NCBI RefSeq assembly: GCF_000321225.1
Contig: NW_004451883.1
Span: forward strand, 279,500-343,499
Direction of reading: 5' to 3'
Origin: Odobenus rosmarus divergens
Lineage: Eukaryota > Chordata > Mammalia > Carnivora > Odobenidae
DNA: 64,000 bases
This document shows, one piece after another, positions 54,476 through 64,000 of this stretch (positions within the stretch are counted from its first letter, which is position 1; each line of letters starts with the position of its first letter). Under the pieces are notes generated by a model. That model did no database searches and was not told where the DNA came from. It saw only the letters and a program-made list of their open reading frames with translations. The position numbers were made by a program, and so were the translations under genes.

Positions 54476-56530
54476 GCCTGGTGTCTCTTCTCTTCCCTTT
54501 GAGCTGGCCCTGCAGCGGCTCTCCACCCGGACCCATCCGGGGAGCCAAATCTCCACACCAAACCCTCCAACGCTCCTTGTGAACCCGCCGCTCCCGGGCT
54601 CTCCTACGTCCCCCTCCCGCTGACCACACGAAGAACCTGTCTGGCCTGCCCCTCGGGCCGCTGCCTGGATCCCTGGACTCATGGTCAGGGACGGTGACCT
54701 GCTGCTCTGTCCCCAGGCCCCCTCCCCTCGAGGCGGTGGCCACTCGCTCGAAGCCCCACCCCTCCTCCACTAGTCCTGCCTCCCACCCCCACAGCCTCAG
54801 GAACACCTCTCCGGGACGTGCTGGAGGCTCTGCCTCCCGCTCTGTGTTTACTCTCGGGGGCCCCACTTTCCAAAGCACACCGGGGCTGTTTCCCCCGGTG
54901 TCAGCCACTCCCTGGCCGACTCCTCCCCACTCCCGCTCCCCGAGACCGTCCAGGGCCTGGTGGGCACTGCTCCTTCAAGGCCTATACTCTCGCCCGGCTC
55001 CTCGCTGGGGCCTCTTTCCTCTCTCACCGGCCATTTGCCACGGCCACAGCCTAGCCCACATCTGCACTCGGTGCTGGAGGGAACTACCTGATACACGTCT
55101 GCACTGGCCTTCCCCTCTGAAACCACCCTGGGTTCCTTCCTGCAGGAGGAACCGAGGCCCCAGTGGCCCAATCCCCACGTGGTCACCCGCAGCACGGCCT
55201 CCCTCAGCCAGGGGAAGGGGTCTGGCAGGTGTGGGCAGGGAGCTAGAGGTGTGTGTGGGGGGCTATTCCTCAGAGCCTCTGCTCTGATGTTTGCACCTCC
55301 CAGAAGCTTCCTTGCTTCCCAGGACAGGCCAGATGCTCCAACTCCCGGGCCAGGGATCTTGTGCATAACCCCAGACAGTCAGCCCACGTGCCATGTTGGC
55401 CAAGCTGCTGCACCCACAGTCCAACCAAACCCTGACACCGGTGCTGCTGTGAAGGCATCTGCAAAGTGTGGTTAGCACCCACCATTAGCAGCCTTTGAGC
55501 AAAGACCATCCGCCATAACGTGGCTGGGCCTCATCCAACCAGCTGAAGGCCTTAAGACAAACGCTGAGGCCTCCCGGAGAAAAGGAAATCCTGCCTCGAG
55601 ACGGCAGCAGACAGCAGCATCAAGTCCTGCCTGAATTTCCAGCCCGCCTCACGGGTTTCAGCCTTGCCAGCTCCACACTCCTGTGAGCCAATTCCATAAA
55701 ACCTACATCTCTCTGGTTCTCTCGGGGGAACCCACAGCTAGGCCCACTCCTGCCCCAGGAGGAGGTAGGAACAGACAATGAGCAGACCGCGGGGGTCAGA
55801 TGCGACAGCGCCATGGACAAGGAGGAGGGGAGGAGGGGAAGCCCCTGCCCCGGGACTGAGGCCCCTCGCAGGTGCCGTGGCCAGGGAGGTGACAGGTGGA
55901 CGGGTCAGGAGGCAGGGCGGGAGCGCTTGATGAGGGACTGCCCCTCTCCCCCGCCAGACTCGGCAGCTCCTTGTATACCCAGGCCCCACCTGTTAGGGCA
56001 GCTGTACCCCTGGGGTGATCGGAAGGAACCCCGGAGAGTGTCCCGTCCAACCTCGTTACAGTCTACACAAGAGCACAGGTGAGCAACTCCACAAAGCCCC
56101 GGGGCCCTGGGTGTGTGCAGAAACTAGCCTGAGACGCCCAGGCCCCTGCTGTAGCCCAGCACCGACAGGCAGGCCACCGGCTCCCTGGAGGCCTGGAGGG
56201 GACGGACGGCACCCCGTGGCTGCAGCTGTGCCGCAGGTACGTGCAGCCAGTGCTCAGACCCGGGGCCTCAGGGCCCCTACGATCTCACGGGCTACCACGG
56301 GCTCTGCCACACTGTCCTTCAACCTGCCTCGCCCGGCTGGGCCTGGTGGCCACTCCTTCATTTCCTAACACCACTGGTTTGATGCACGTCCCCCTGAGTA
56401 TCACACTCACCCACAGGACAGACCCTCTGAGACTGGGTTTGGGGGAACACGTAGGCCCGCGGCAGCTGCTGACGACCCACAAAGGAGAACACCACGTTTG
56501 CAGCGAAAAGCCAAGATTAGGTGCCCTTAC
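54476..56530. other. GC-rich non-coding sequence
   Basis: Multiple antisense-overlapping frames of 170-207 codons with P/R/S/G bias. No named repeat. If the exon at 56531-56731 is real, this interval would be part of its downstream intron. Confidence 0.4.
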
Positions 56531-56731
56531 CTGCCAAAGATGGGCAATTACGCCTTCAGTTTCAAAAGGATTAGTCAGTCTGAGTGGATTGCGAAGGAGC
56601 AGGTTTAAATAACTGCCCACTTGTGGGTGGTCCCCTCTGTGAACCTGGCTGTTTGCTACTTCTTCAAACACAGTAATTCTGCGTTCTTTCAAGTTGGCTA
56701 AATACACATCCTTCGCTCTTTGTGTGCGCAC
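56531..56731 (-). CDS. candidate internal coding exon of an unidentified protein
   Basis: Read on the minus strand, 67 codons up to 56531 give a peptide of ordinary composition (for example VFEEVANSQVHRGDHPQVGS and NPLRLTNPFETEGVIAHLWQ), unlike the P/G/R-rich chance frames around it. The open frame ends in phase 0 exactly at CAG|GTAAGG, a full consensus splice donor (intron begins at 56530). The upstream limit is unsure: the frame is closed by TGA just above 56740, and possible acceptors are GTGTATTTAG (giving a shorter exon starting CCAACTTG) or weaker AGs above it. I do not recognise the family. It could be a functional exon, an exon relic or chance. The GTG at 56731 is a frame edge and is not proposed as a start codon. 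Confidence 0.42.
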
Positions 56732-56739
56732 CGGAGAGC

Positions 56740-57639
56740 TTACTCAGGAATCCGATGCTGTGTTGCCACAGAGCACTTGTTACCAGCTGTGCGCCGGGCC
56801 TTCCTGGTCTCCTTGCCAGAGCCAAGAGTGAACTCAGAGAAGGGCGTCGCCTCTGCGCTACCAGCTTGGAGCCGGAGTTCCGACACCCCGTCGCGCTCCG
56901 ACCGCACTCTTCCTGCCCGTGGGCAGGACTCTGGCCTTGCTACGTGGTTTGGGTCTTCCCCACAAAGGGAAGCAACACTGTCACCCATGGGAGGCTCGTG
57001 TGGCTGGGGGCCCAGCCCGCGTCCCCGCAGAATGCCTGTTCTCCACTGGGACAGCGCTCTGTGACCGCCTGACTCCACGAGCCCCCCTGCTCACCCATAC
57101 TGTGCTGGTTCTGCCTCACAGGGCAGCAGGGGCAGGGGTGTCCACAGACATCAACGGGAGCAACCGTGGCTCAGGCGCCTGGCGGGTGCCCACAGGTCAC
57201 AGAGCTTTGGGCGGCAGCTGGGCAGGCTAGGCTGCTTGCACAGGACCCCCCATTTTTCTGGATCACACAGGCCGGGAAGCTGCACCCACACTGAACAGGG
57301 GCCAGGAGCCCCAGGACCCGCCCTCCGCGAGGGGCAACCTGCTGTCAGTCTCCTTGCTCCCAGCAGGTGACTTCCTGTGTCACTTCTCTCATGTCCCTCA
57401 CTGTGACCTGGGATGTGGCCCCGGCCCTCAAGGGCCCTACTGACTCCAGCCACACATGCTCCATCTAGCACTGTGATTTTACATTCTCTTCGGCGTTTCA
57501 AAGATGGCTCTGGACTATCTAGAACACTCCTCCCAGAAAATGCCTCCTAAGATGGGCAACGGTTGGGCTTCTGCTCTGTACCAAGCCGCAGCGTGTTACT
57601 CTGAATTCACCGTGCAGATCTTGCGAGTGAGTGAGCACG
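56740..57639. other. non-coding sequence
   Basis: GC-rich, no named repeat. Would be upstream intron or flank if the neighbouring exon is real. Confidence 0.4.
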
Positions 57640-57985
57640 CAGCCTACGTGTGCGGGGATGAAGGAGCCACACGCTGTCCCACGGCGCGCCCGTGGCTGAG
57701 GCCAAAGGTGCACCTCGCGTGACCAGTGACCTCTGTGCTTTTTAAGCACGCACGTTCCACCCCAGGGCCTCCGAGCCTACTGTTCCTCGCCTGGCTGGCT
57801 CGCCCAGGAGCTCCGGCCCCGTCCCCATGGCACTGAGGGCCCCCCCACTCCCGCCGCCCTGCCCGGCGCAGCTCTGCTTCCTGAGCTCAGCACCGGCCGG
57901 CGGGGGCACACACCCGTCTCCGCACCGCAGCGGATCTCCTGGGCTCCCCGCGCAGCCCCACAAGCCGGCCCGAAACGGCACACAC
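57640..57985. promoter_or_regulatory. CpG island, possible promoter
   Basis: About 20 CpGs in 57781-57985 alone, with dense CCGCCG, CCGGCG and CGCGCAG words, and more in 57640-57720 (CACGGCGCGCCCGTGG). It lies about 1 kb from the candidate exon, on its upstream side for the minus strand, which would be a sensible place for a minus-strand promoter. Confidence 0.45.
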
Positions 57986-59829
57986 TTGCTCTTGCATGGG
58001 CTGGAGGACACGAGTCCAGACCCAAGCTGCTGTGAGAAGATCTGTAAGAAGGTCCTTCTGTGGGGTCTGTTTCCAAAAGGGAGCCTCTGGTCAGAGCATG
58101 TAATCGATTTCGTTAATCCATTGATCCAAAAGTCTACGCCGTGAATGACCCTACCCTAGCTCTAGAAGCTTCCCTCAGTGGGGAAGACAGGCCTGTGGAC
58201 CACAGTGCAGTCTGTGGGGCCTGGGGATCCGACAGGTCGCTCTCGGTGGCAAGAGCGTCCACAGCACCTGCGGTCAGGGCTGGGAGGGCGCAGAGCCAGG
58301 GCATCCCTGCCTCATGCCCACAGCTCTCCGAGGCCAACAACATGAGGAAGTAGCATCCCACCCGGCCCACGTCCCTTCTTCCCGTCCAGGGCTGGGGCTC
58401 TGCTAGGTCTACCTACCCCACTGCCCACCACTTCCCGGGGGGCCTCAGGGCCATGCAGACGGCTGTCACTGGGGAGAGGCTGCAGGCGACGGGGCCTGGG
58501 GGTGCTCCAGCCCTGAGTAGTCATCTCCCAGCCCACGCGGGCGCCCCCAGTGCCGGTGGGAGTCCCACACACCCCTGTGAAGACGTTCTCCCGGGAACAA
58601 GTGTTTCGTGCTCTATGGAACACGACGCGGGGCGCGTCCCGACTGTCAGCGGCACAGGGAAGACAGAACTGACAGGCCGAAGCCTAGGAGTCACCTTCAG
58701 CGCTGTCTCCCGCCTCTGGACCCTGGTCCCCATGGTGTCCCCTGGACCTTGCCTTCTCGTGACCATCCCCCCAAGGGCACTGGGTTCCCACCTGTGAACC
58801 TGGGCACCGAGCGTCCTGTGCGTGGCTCTTGCACACCCTCCCCTCCTCCTCCTTCTCCTCCTGGGCCTGTCCTCCGACCCTGCCCTTGGACACTCTCCCC
58901 GGGGGCCGGGCGCCTCTCAGCCAGAGCCCAAAGCCACGCGGGATTCTGGTGATCGCAGCGCAAGATGGCTGTCCTCATATGGAGCTGCTCTGTGGCGTTG
59001 GCGGGGGGGGGGGAGATCGCTAGCTGGTGGCAGAGTGACAGAGCTGCTCACGTGTCTCTGGATTCCCGGGACCCCGCCGCCCACGGGGGCACACAGGGGG
59101 CTGCTCTGCCCTCCATGTGTCCGCTGTGTCTCCCCTGACTCGCTCCCAGTTCCCCACATGTGTCTGCACCAGTTAGAATCATAGATGACGTCATACAAAT
59201 GTCCCCACTCCCCGCAGCAATCCTGACCCAGAGGGAACCCCTGCCACTCTCAGAAACGGCCAGTATTGCAGGAACTGGAAACTGCCCCGTGATTATGGGA
59301 AATGTCAACACCTGCTCACTCCGGGCTCCAAGGAGCTGACTAGGCAGTGGGTTTGTGTGGTTATTAAAATGCTGACTGTGGATCCAGCCCTCATTCTTCT
59401 GTTCAAGACCGTTCCTTCATGAGGATGCAGGAGGGAGGGAAGGAGGGAGGAAATGAACACAGGCAGGACGATTTTAGCTGGAGTAGCAGAATTCTCCCAC
59501 ACACACCCACTGAAGGAGGACATCTCCAGAACCCAGGATCTGCCCGTGTCTCTGCCGGCTTTCCTCCTGGTCACAAGGCGGCTGTGCGTGGAGACGTGAG
59601 GGTGTCCAAAGGCAGACATGAGCATCTTGTCCACTGCCTCCTTCTGGAAAGCAATGGACTTTTTCCAGAAGCCCCAGCAGCCGTCCTGGTGTCTGCAGGG
59701 CGAGCTGGTCACGGCCCCGTGCCCCTGAGGACGACCCCAGAGCAGAGGCGCCAGGCCCCCCAGTGCTGGTCGTCCTGCAAGTGAGGAGACCACAGGGCCG
59801 AAAGCAGGACAGCCGCCTCCCACCGTCCA
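57986..59829. other. GC-rich non-coding sequence
   Basis: An 11-G run at 59003. Frames of 103-121 codons on both strands, no domain. No named repeat. Confidence 0.45.
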
Positions 59830-60465
59830 CTCCCACATGGAACCCTTAACTTTATCTTTCTGCAACTCAGTTCTTAACTTTACACACAACTCACACACCC
59901 TAAAAGTCACCATTCTAAGGGTGCCACGTGATAATCTTTGGTGGACAGACAGGGTTGTGGCCATCACACTTCCGTCATCCCGAAGGGCCCCTCGCGCGCC
60001 CTCTGCCGCCAGCATCCTTCCCGCCCCTGGCGGTGAGATTCTGCACGTTTCCCGAACTCCAACACGGCTCCCCCCACAGGACCACGGGACATGTGGTGTG
60101 TTTGGACTGGCTGCGTCCCCTGAGCGCCACCTTCCAGGACGTCCACGCTGTGGCGGCTGCCAGTGCTGCGCCACGTTTCGTCTATCCGCTCATCTGAGGA
60201 CAGACATCTGGGTTATCCCCACTTTCGCCCACCCTGAATGGCGCTGCTGTGAACATGTGTGGACATGTGTTCTCCGTGCTCTTGGCAGACACATGGGCGT
60301 GACACGCTGTCACGTGGCAGTTCCCGACTGGCCTTCTGGAGGACACACCACTCTGTTTCCAGAGCAGCCGCACCATCCGCATTCCCACGGGCAGTGCAGG
60401 GGGACGCTGGTGCCTCCATGTGCCTCCCACGTGCCCCCGACACTGGTCACCTTCTGGCACAAGCC
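59830..60465 (-). mobile_element. old L1 3' region, reverse orientation, GC-drifted
   Basis: 'CCTAAAAGTCACCATTCTAA', 'GCGCCACGTTTCGTCTATCC', 'GCTCATCTGAGGACAGACAT', 'CTGGGTTATCCCCACTTTCG', 'GGCGCTGCTGTGAACATGTG', 'CCAGAGCAGCCGCACCATCC' and 'GCATTCCCACGGGCAGTGCA' follow the reverse complement of an old L1 (tttgtttatccattcatctg, acacttgggttgcttcc, gctgctatgaacatg, gctgcaccattttacattccc). A 219-codon plus frame and a 289-codon minus frame across it are chance openness. Many A/T positions are now G/C. Confidence 0.8.
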
Positions 60466-60735
60466 CCTTCACCGTGACTTAAGAACTGATTTGTGACACG
60501 GCTCGAAGCTGCTCCCAGCAGCCGACTGACCCCGTGGTCCCCGGAGGGGGCCTCAGAGTCGTCGTTAGAGTCCCCAGGGGGCTTCCCTGCTCTCCCCCTC
60601 CCTCATAACCCTTCCGCACCAGATCCCCAATGGTGCCTCGATGACTTGCTCGTGTCCCGTGTGCTGTCTCTGTGGGGCCACGGTTACTGCAGGGACGGGG
60701 ACAGTACCGGGTGCTCGGGTATCACCCAGCTCCCC
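60466..60735. other. GC-rich non-coding sequence
   Basis: Short unique segment. No feature seen. Confidence 0.45.
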
Positions 60736-60868
60736 CCAGCCAGCAGGCCCCCACCGTTGCTCTTGGGCCTCGCTTTCCTCACCTGGAAAGGGGAGCAGGA
60801 AAGGCTCACCCCTGAAGGGATGGGATGAAGTGCGCAGAGGGCAGGCCTGGCACCCTGAGCCAGTGTGG
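60736..60868 (+). mobile_element. MIR SINE fragment
   Basis: 'TGGGCCTCGCTTTCCTCACC', 'TGGAAAGGGGAGCAGGAAAG' and 'GCAGGCCTGGCACC' match MIR (tgggcctcagtttcctcatctgtaaaatgggg, agtgcctggcac). Confidence 0.62.
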
Positions 60869-63157
60869 CTGCCATGGTGGTGACACAGCTGTTAGTCCGG
60901 GAGCGGCCGGACGGGGCCCATCACCTGCCACCAGACCCACCGCGGGCCGCGAATTCTCAAGCACACAGGGGACCGTGTGTGTCTCCGGGACTTACTCAGA
61001 GCCCCCACTTCCTGTCCTGTCAGAGGCTGTGCGCACAGCAAGGGAGCGTCCCGCGTTTGTGTGGCTGGAGGACATGCTGGCTGGACGCCTTCTACTCAGG
61101 AGCAGCCATGTGGATGTCGCCCCCGTGGGGCTGCTCGGCTGGGACGCCCAGGTGCAGGGGTGCTGGCCAGGCCCCAGTTCCCACGGGACGCCCTCCCTCC
61201 ATCAATCCTGTCCACGGGGGAGAGAAGGCTGGCCTCACGGGGCCTGTCGGGAGAGATGAAGATTGTCTGAACAACGCCGAGGAGACAGAAGGGCAGGTGT
61301 GTTTCCGAGCACCAGTCTGAAAGTGTGCGAGCCACTCACACTCACAAACAGCGTAACGCGGGTGTCCATGTCTCTCCTTGGCGAGGGTTCCTGTTCAACC
61401 ACAAAGTCAGGAGAAATCCACTTGGTGGAAAGGCTTTGCCAGGCAGATGGCTCATGTTTTCAGGGCATAGGTAATTGCAAGCTGGACACCAAGTACCCAG
61501 ACGGGGGTCTGGGGGTCGGTGAGCAGCAAGGACCCCGGCTGACAGCACTTCCCGGGGGAGCGTCGGAGTCTCACTGGCTCCCAATGGAGCGGGAACAGGG
61601 GTGGCTGATTGGGGTGCATAGCCTTTCAGCCCCAGTGGGTCCCAGGCACCCCAGCATTCTCTGGCACCTTACCAAGGAGGCGATTTATTCAACTGCTAGC
61701 ATGTGTGTGGGTTTGGCGGGGAGAAGGCCAGCAGAATTCTGTGGAACGAAAACGTGTAAATACAAACTGGTGATGCTTCTACCCGAGGCAGTGACGCTGT
61801 TACGTTCAAACGCATTCCCCGGGGGGGCTGCTCACTTACGCCAGTGTATATCTGCCGTTGCTTAAAGCATTTCTGTTCTTGCCACACTTCTGTTTTGGTA
61901 TTTCTAAGAAAAACCACATTTTTTAGGGGTAAAAATTGTACAAGTCCATTATAAAGGATGAGAGCCACGCAGAAAAATTTAAGAAATGGTCAAAGATATT
62001 TGTAATGTCTACAATTTCCAGACTAGAAAAGGGATGTCTCCAGGTCAACAAGAAAGGGACAGGTCTCTGCACCAGAATGGGGCAAAAGACGCAGCCGGCC
62101 ATTCATGGAAGAAATCCCAGAGTCAAGTTCATGACACAAGGCTCAAACAGATTAGTGAACAGGAAATCATGAATCATAACCAGGGCTATCCCTTGCCCCC
62201 TCATCTGGCAGCAGTTAGGGAGGGGCCGGCGCAGGCGGGGAGGGGTGTGGGCAGGGGGAGCTCCACCGGGCTGGCGGGCATGCTGTCGCAGTCAGAACCG
62301 GCCAGGGACAGTGCCGTGCAGACCCCCGGGTCACAGCGGCTTGACCAGCTACAGGCTGTCTCTGGCGCAGGTATCCAGCAGGGGCTGGGAGTGGGCTCTG
62401 CTGCCCACGGGGCCCGAGGGGGGGCAGCTGATGGAGGCCCCACCATCTAGAGCAGAGGTCAGCAAGCTTCTCCTGTCAAGGGCCAAGCAGTAAGGACTTG
62501 AGCCATACAGTCCCTCTGGCCGGGCTTCAAGTTGGCCCTTACAGAGCAGAAGCAACCACAGATGATGCGCAAGTGAGAGCGAGCAGCCACGTTCCACTAA
62601 AGCCTCACTTAGAAAATGAGGTGGCCCGGGGGCTATGGTTGGCAGCCCCTGATCTAAAACACTGCCGGTGCCCACGGCCAGGGAAGCGGGACCACAAGGC
62701 GTCGGGATCTCACCCCAGGGCTCCCCTGCCACGGCCTGGACATGCTGAGTCTCCCGTACGCACGGTCCAGGGGCCTGAGCAGGTCAAGAGATTCTGCCAG
62801 GCCAGAGGGGAGGGGAGCCGGTCCTCCGAGGCCCTGGAAGGAGGAAACAGGCCCGCCAGCAAGTTCATTTCTTGACATGTTTCCCTAAGAAAGGCTCACA
62901 CAGCTCTGCAAGGAGACGTGTGTCGCCGAGGGGGCGAGATCATTTTCAGAAAGGACGTGAAACCAGGGCTCTCAGAGACAGAATGCAAGTTAGCGACCAC
63001 CCTCTGCTCAGTACTCGGTCAGACCTGTGTTATCACCCACTGGAAAATGAGCCCAAACAACAGACAACCCTGACCCATGAAGGACACTGAAAGGAGCATG
63101 GAGTGTGGATGGCGGCAAACTGGTCCTTCCGCCAAGGGATGGTGCCACTATGTGTCC
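60869..63157. other. non-coding sequence
   Basis: GC-rich with an AT-richer part at 61860-62200. Frames up to 200 codons (plus 61263-61865) have no domain and are opposed by minus frames. No named repeat. Confidence 0.42.
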
Positions 63158-63221
63158 CCCCGGGTGGACGGTGCCAGTGGGGTGGGTGTCCCCCAGGGGA
63201 CGGTGCCAGTGGGGTGTCCAC
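63158..63221. repeat. imperfect tandem duplication, about 30 bp, two copies
   Basis: GGACGGTGCCAGTGGGGTG occurs at about 63167 and 63198, each preceded by a CCCCCNGGG-type word. The second copy is followed by GTCCACTGG where the first has GGTGTCCCC. Confidence 0.75.
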
Positions 63222-63494
63222 TGGCTAGGGCAGAATCCGCACGTTGTGCTGCTGTGGGCTCCCCAAGCCTCGTGGGGCTGTGAGATAGTTCAGAGGCAGT
63301 GAGTGACAGGCTGGAATCCAGTGACTTGGAGCGTGTTGTGTAGACAAAGCAGAGCTCAACATGGAAAGACAATAATGCCCACACTGTGGGGCTGGCCTTG
63401 CAGCGGAGGCGGTCTGTGCGTCCACACGGCAGAAGCGTGTGAGACACCATCGCGGACCCCACAAAGCAGCTGGACACAACCTCACCAGGTGCTG

Positions 63495-63600
63495 CAGCCA
63501 CGTGGACGGTGTTGAGCAGAAAAACACACAGAGCAGAAGGAGGCGTGGAATCCATAACCGCATCTGCACGCATGAAACTCTGGGCAAGAATACAGCCCAA
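63495..63600 (+). mobile_element. possible L1 3' UTR relic
   Basis: 'GTTGAGCAGAAAAACACACA', 'GAGGCGTGGAATCCATAACC' and 'GCACGCATGAAACTCTGGGC' resemble the old L1 3' UTR order (gaagccagacacaaaagg, gtatgattccatttatatgaaa). Weak. Confidence 0.38.
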
Positions 63601-63689
63601 CCACAGAGCGGCCGCCTGTCGAGGGGGCGAGCACAGAGGGCACGCAACACCTCAGCAAACACATGAGAAATGCATGGGCCTTGGGCCCC

Positions 63690-64000
63690 CCCACATGCAT
63701 ACATGCACACATCACACGTACACACATATGCACATGTACACACGTATGCACAGACACATCACACGTATGCACACTCACGCACGTATGCACACGCACACAC
63801 ATCACACACGTGTGCACACGCATGCACATGTACACACGTATGCAGACACATCACACGTATGCACACGCACACACGTATGCGCACACGCACACATCACACA
63901 CGTATGCACATGTACACACGTATGCACACGCATGCCCATGTACACACATATGCACCCACGCGTACGTGTGCACACATCACACATATGCACATGCACACAC
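63690..64000. repeat. CA/TG-rich alternating purine-pyrimidine array, cut by window end
   Basis: Words ACACGTATGCACAC, ACATCACACGTATGC, GTACACACGTATGC and GCACACGCACACA recur irregularly to the last base. Long stretches alternate purine and pyrimidine, often with CG steps. The array extends beyond the window, so its true size is unknown. Minus frames rich in C, V, H, T and M are artefacts. Confidence 0.9.

Noticed and set aside
59305..60174. 289-codon minus open frame
   Set aside because: Much of it runs through a GC-drifted L1 relic; openness reflects loss of AT-rich stops.
63690..64000. CRISPR array or telomeric repeat
   Set aside because: The repeat words are irregular CA/TG dinucleotide derivatives with no spacers and no TTAGGG units; the genome is mammalian.
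1..64000. A novel multi-gene system or operon
   Set aside because: The window is vertebrate non-coding DNA with transposons and tandem repeats; there is no cluster of co-oriented coding sequences.

Overview
The window is mammalian nuclear DNA from a carnivore. Three copies of the tRNA-derived carnivore SINE (Can-SINE; GGGCGCCTGGGTGGCTCA head, TC-rich middle, AATAAAATCTTT tail) lie at 1614-1799, 10699-10919 and 31442-31647, each flanked by a perfect 15-bp target-site duplication. A carnivore-type L1 3' end lies at about 51668-52145. The SINE head is the form usual in caniforms such as bears, seals and mustelids. I saw no copy of the young dog-specific SINEC_Cf type, so an arctoid host is my inference, not a proof.

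Layout. 0-26 kb is mostly GC-rich DNA with old repeats (MER5A-like, L2, MIR, MaLR-like LTRs), a large GGAT array (1803-2572) and two minisatellites (10.25-10.49 and 22.68-23.04 kb). 26.9-31.7 kb is a contrasting AT-rich block built of two overlapping degenerate L1M copies, interrupted by an LTR-like insert and a Can-SINE. 33.2-33.6 kb holds a pogo/Tigger-type DNA transposon into which a 35-nt 5' piece of U2 snRNA has been retroposed with a perfect 16-bp duplication. 34-64 kb is again GC-rich: a second Tigger/MER2-type element (39.64-40.05 kb), three CpG-dense islands (46.6, 53.2-53.5, 57.6-58.0 kb), a young L1 nested in an older one (51.6-52.7 kb), a GC-drifted antisense L1 relic (59.8-60.5 kb) and a CA/TG-rich purine-pyrimidine array running off the end (63.7-64.0 kb). 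The minisatellites, CpG clusters and G-homopolymers fit a subtelomeric or otherwise high-recombination location.

Genes. I find no convincing intact protein-coding gene. The many long open frames in the GC-rich parts are P/G/R/S-rich and overlap each other on both strands, as chance frames do. The one stretch that reads like a real coding exon is on the minus strand at about 56531-56731: a 67-codon, compositionally normal peptide ending exactly at a consensus CAG|GTAAGG donor. I do not recognise the protein. Three AT-rich, repeat-free islands (8.1-8.5, 10.94-11.8 and 36.72-37.19 kb) and a CTCF-like motif beside a three-copy ZNF143/THAP11-like motif array (16.06-16.37 kb) are the best candidates for regulatory function. 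The window is most simply an intergenic or large-intron segment.
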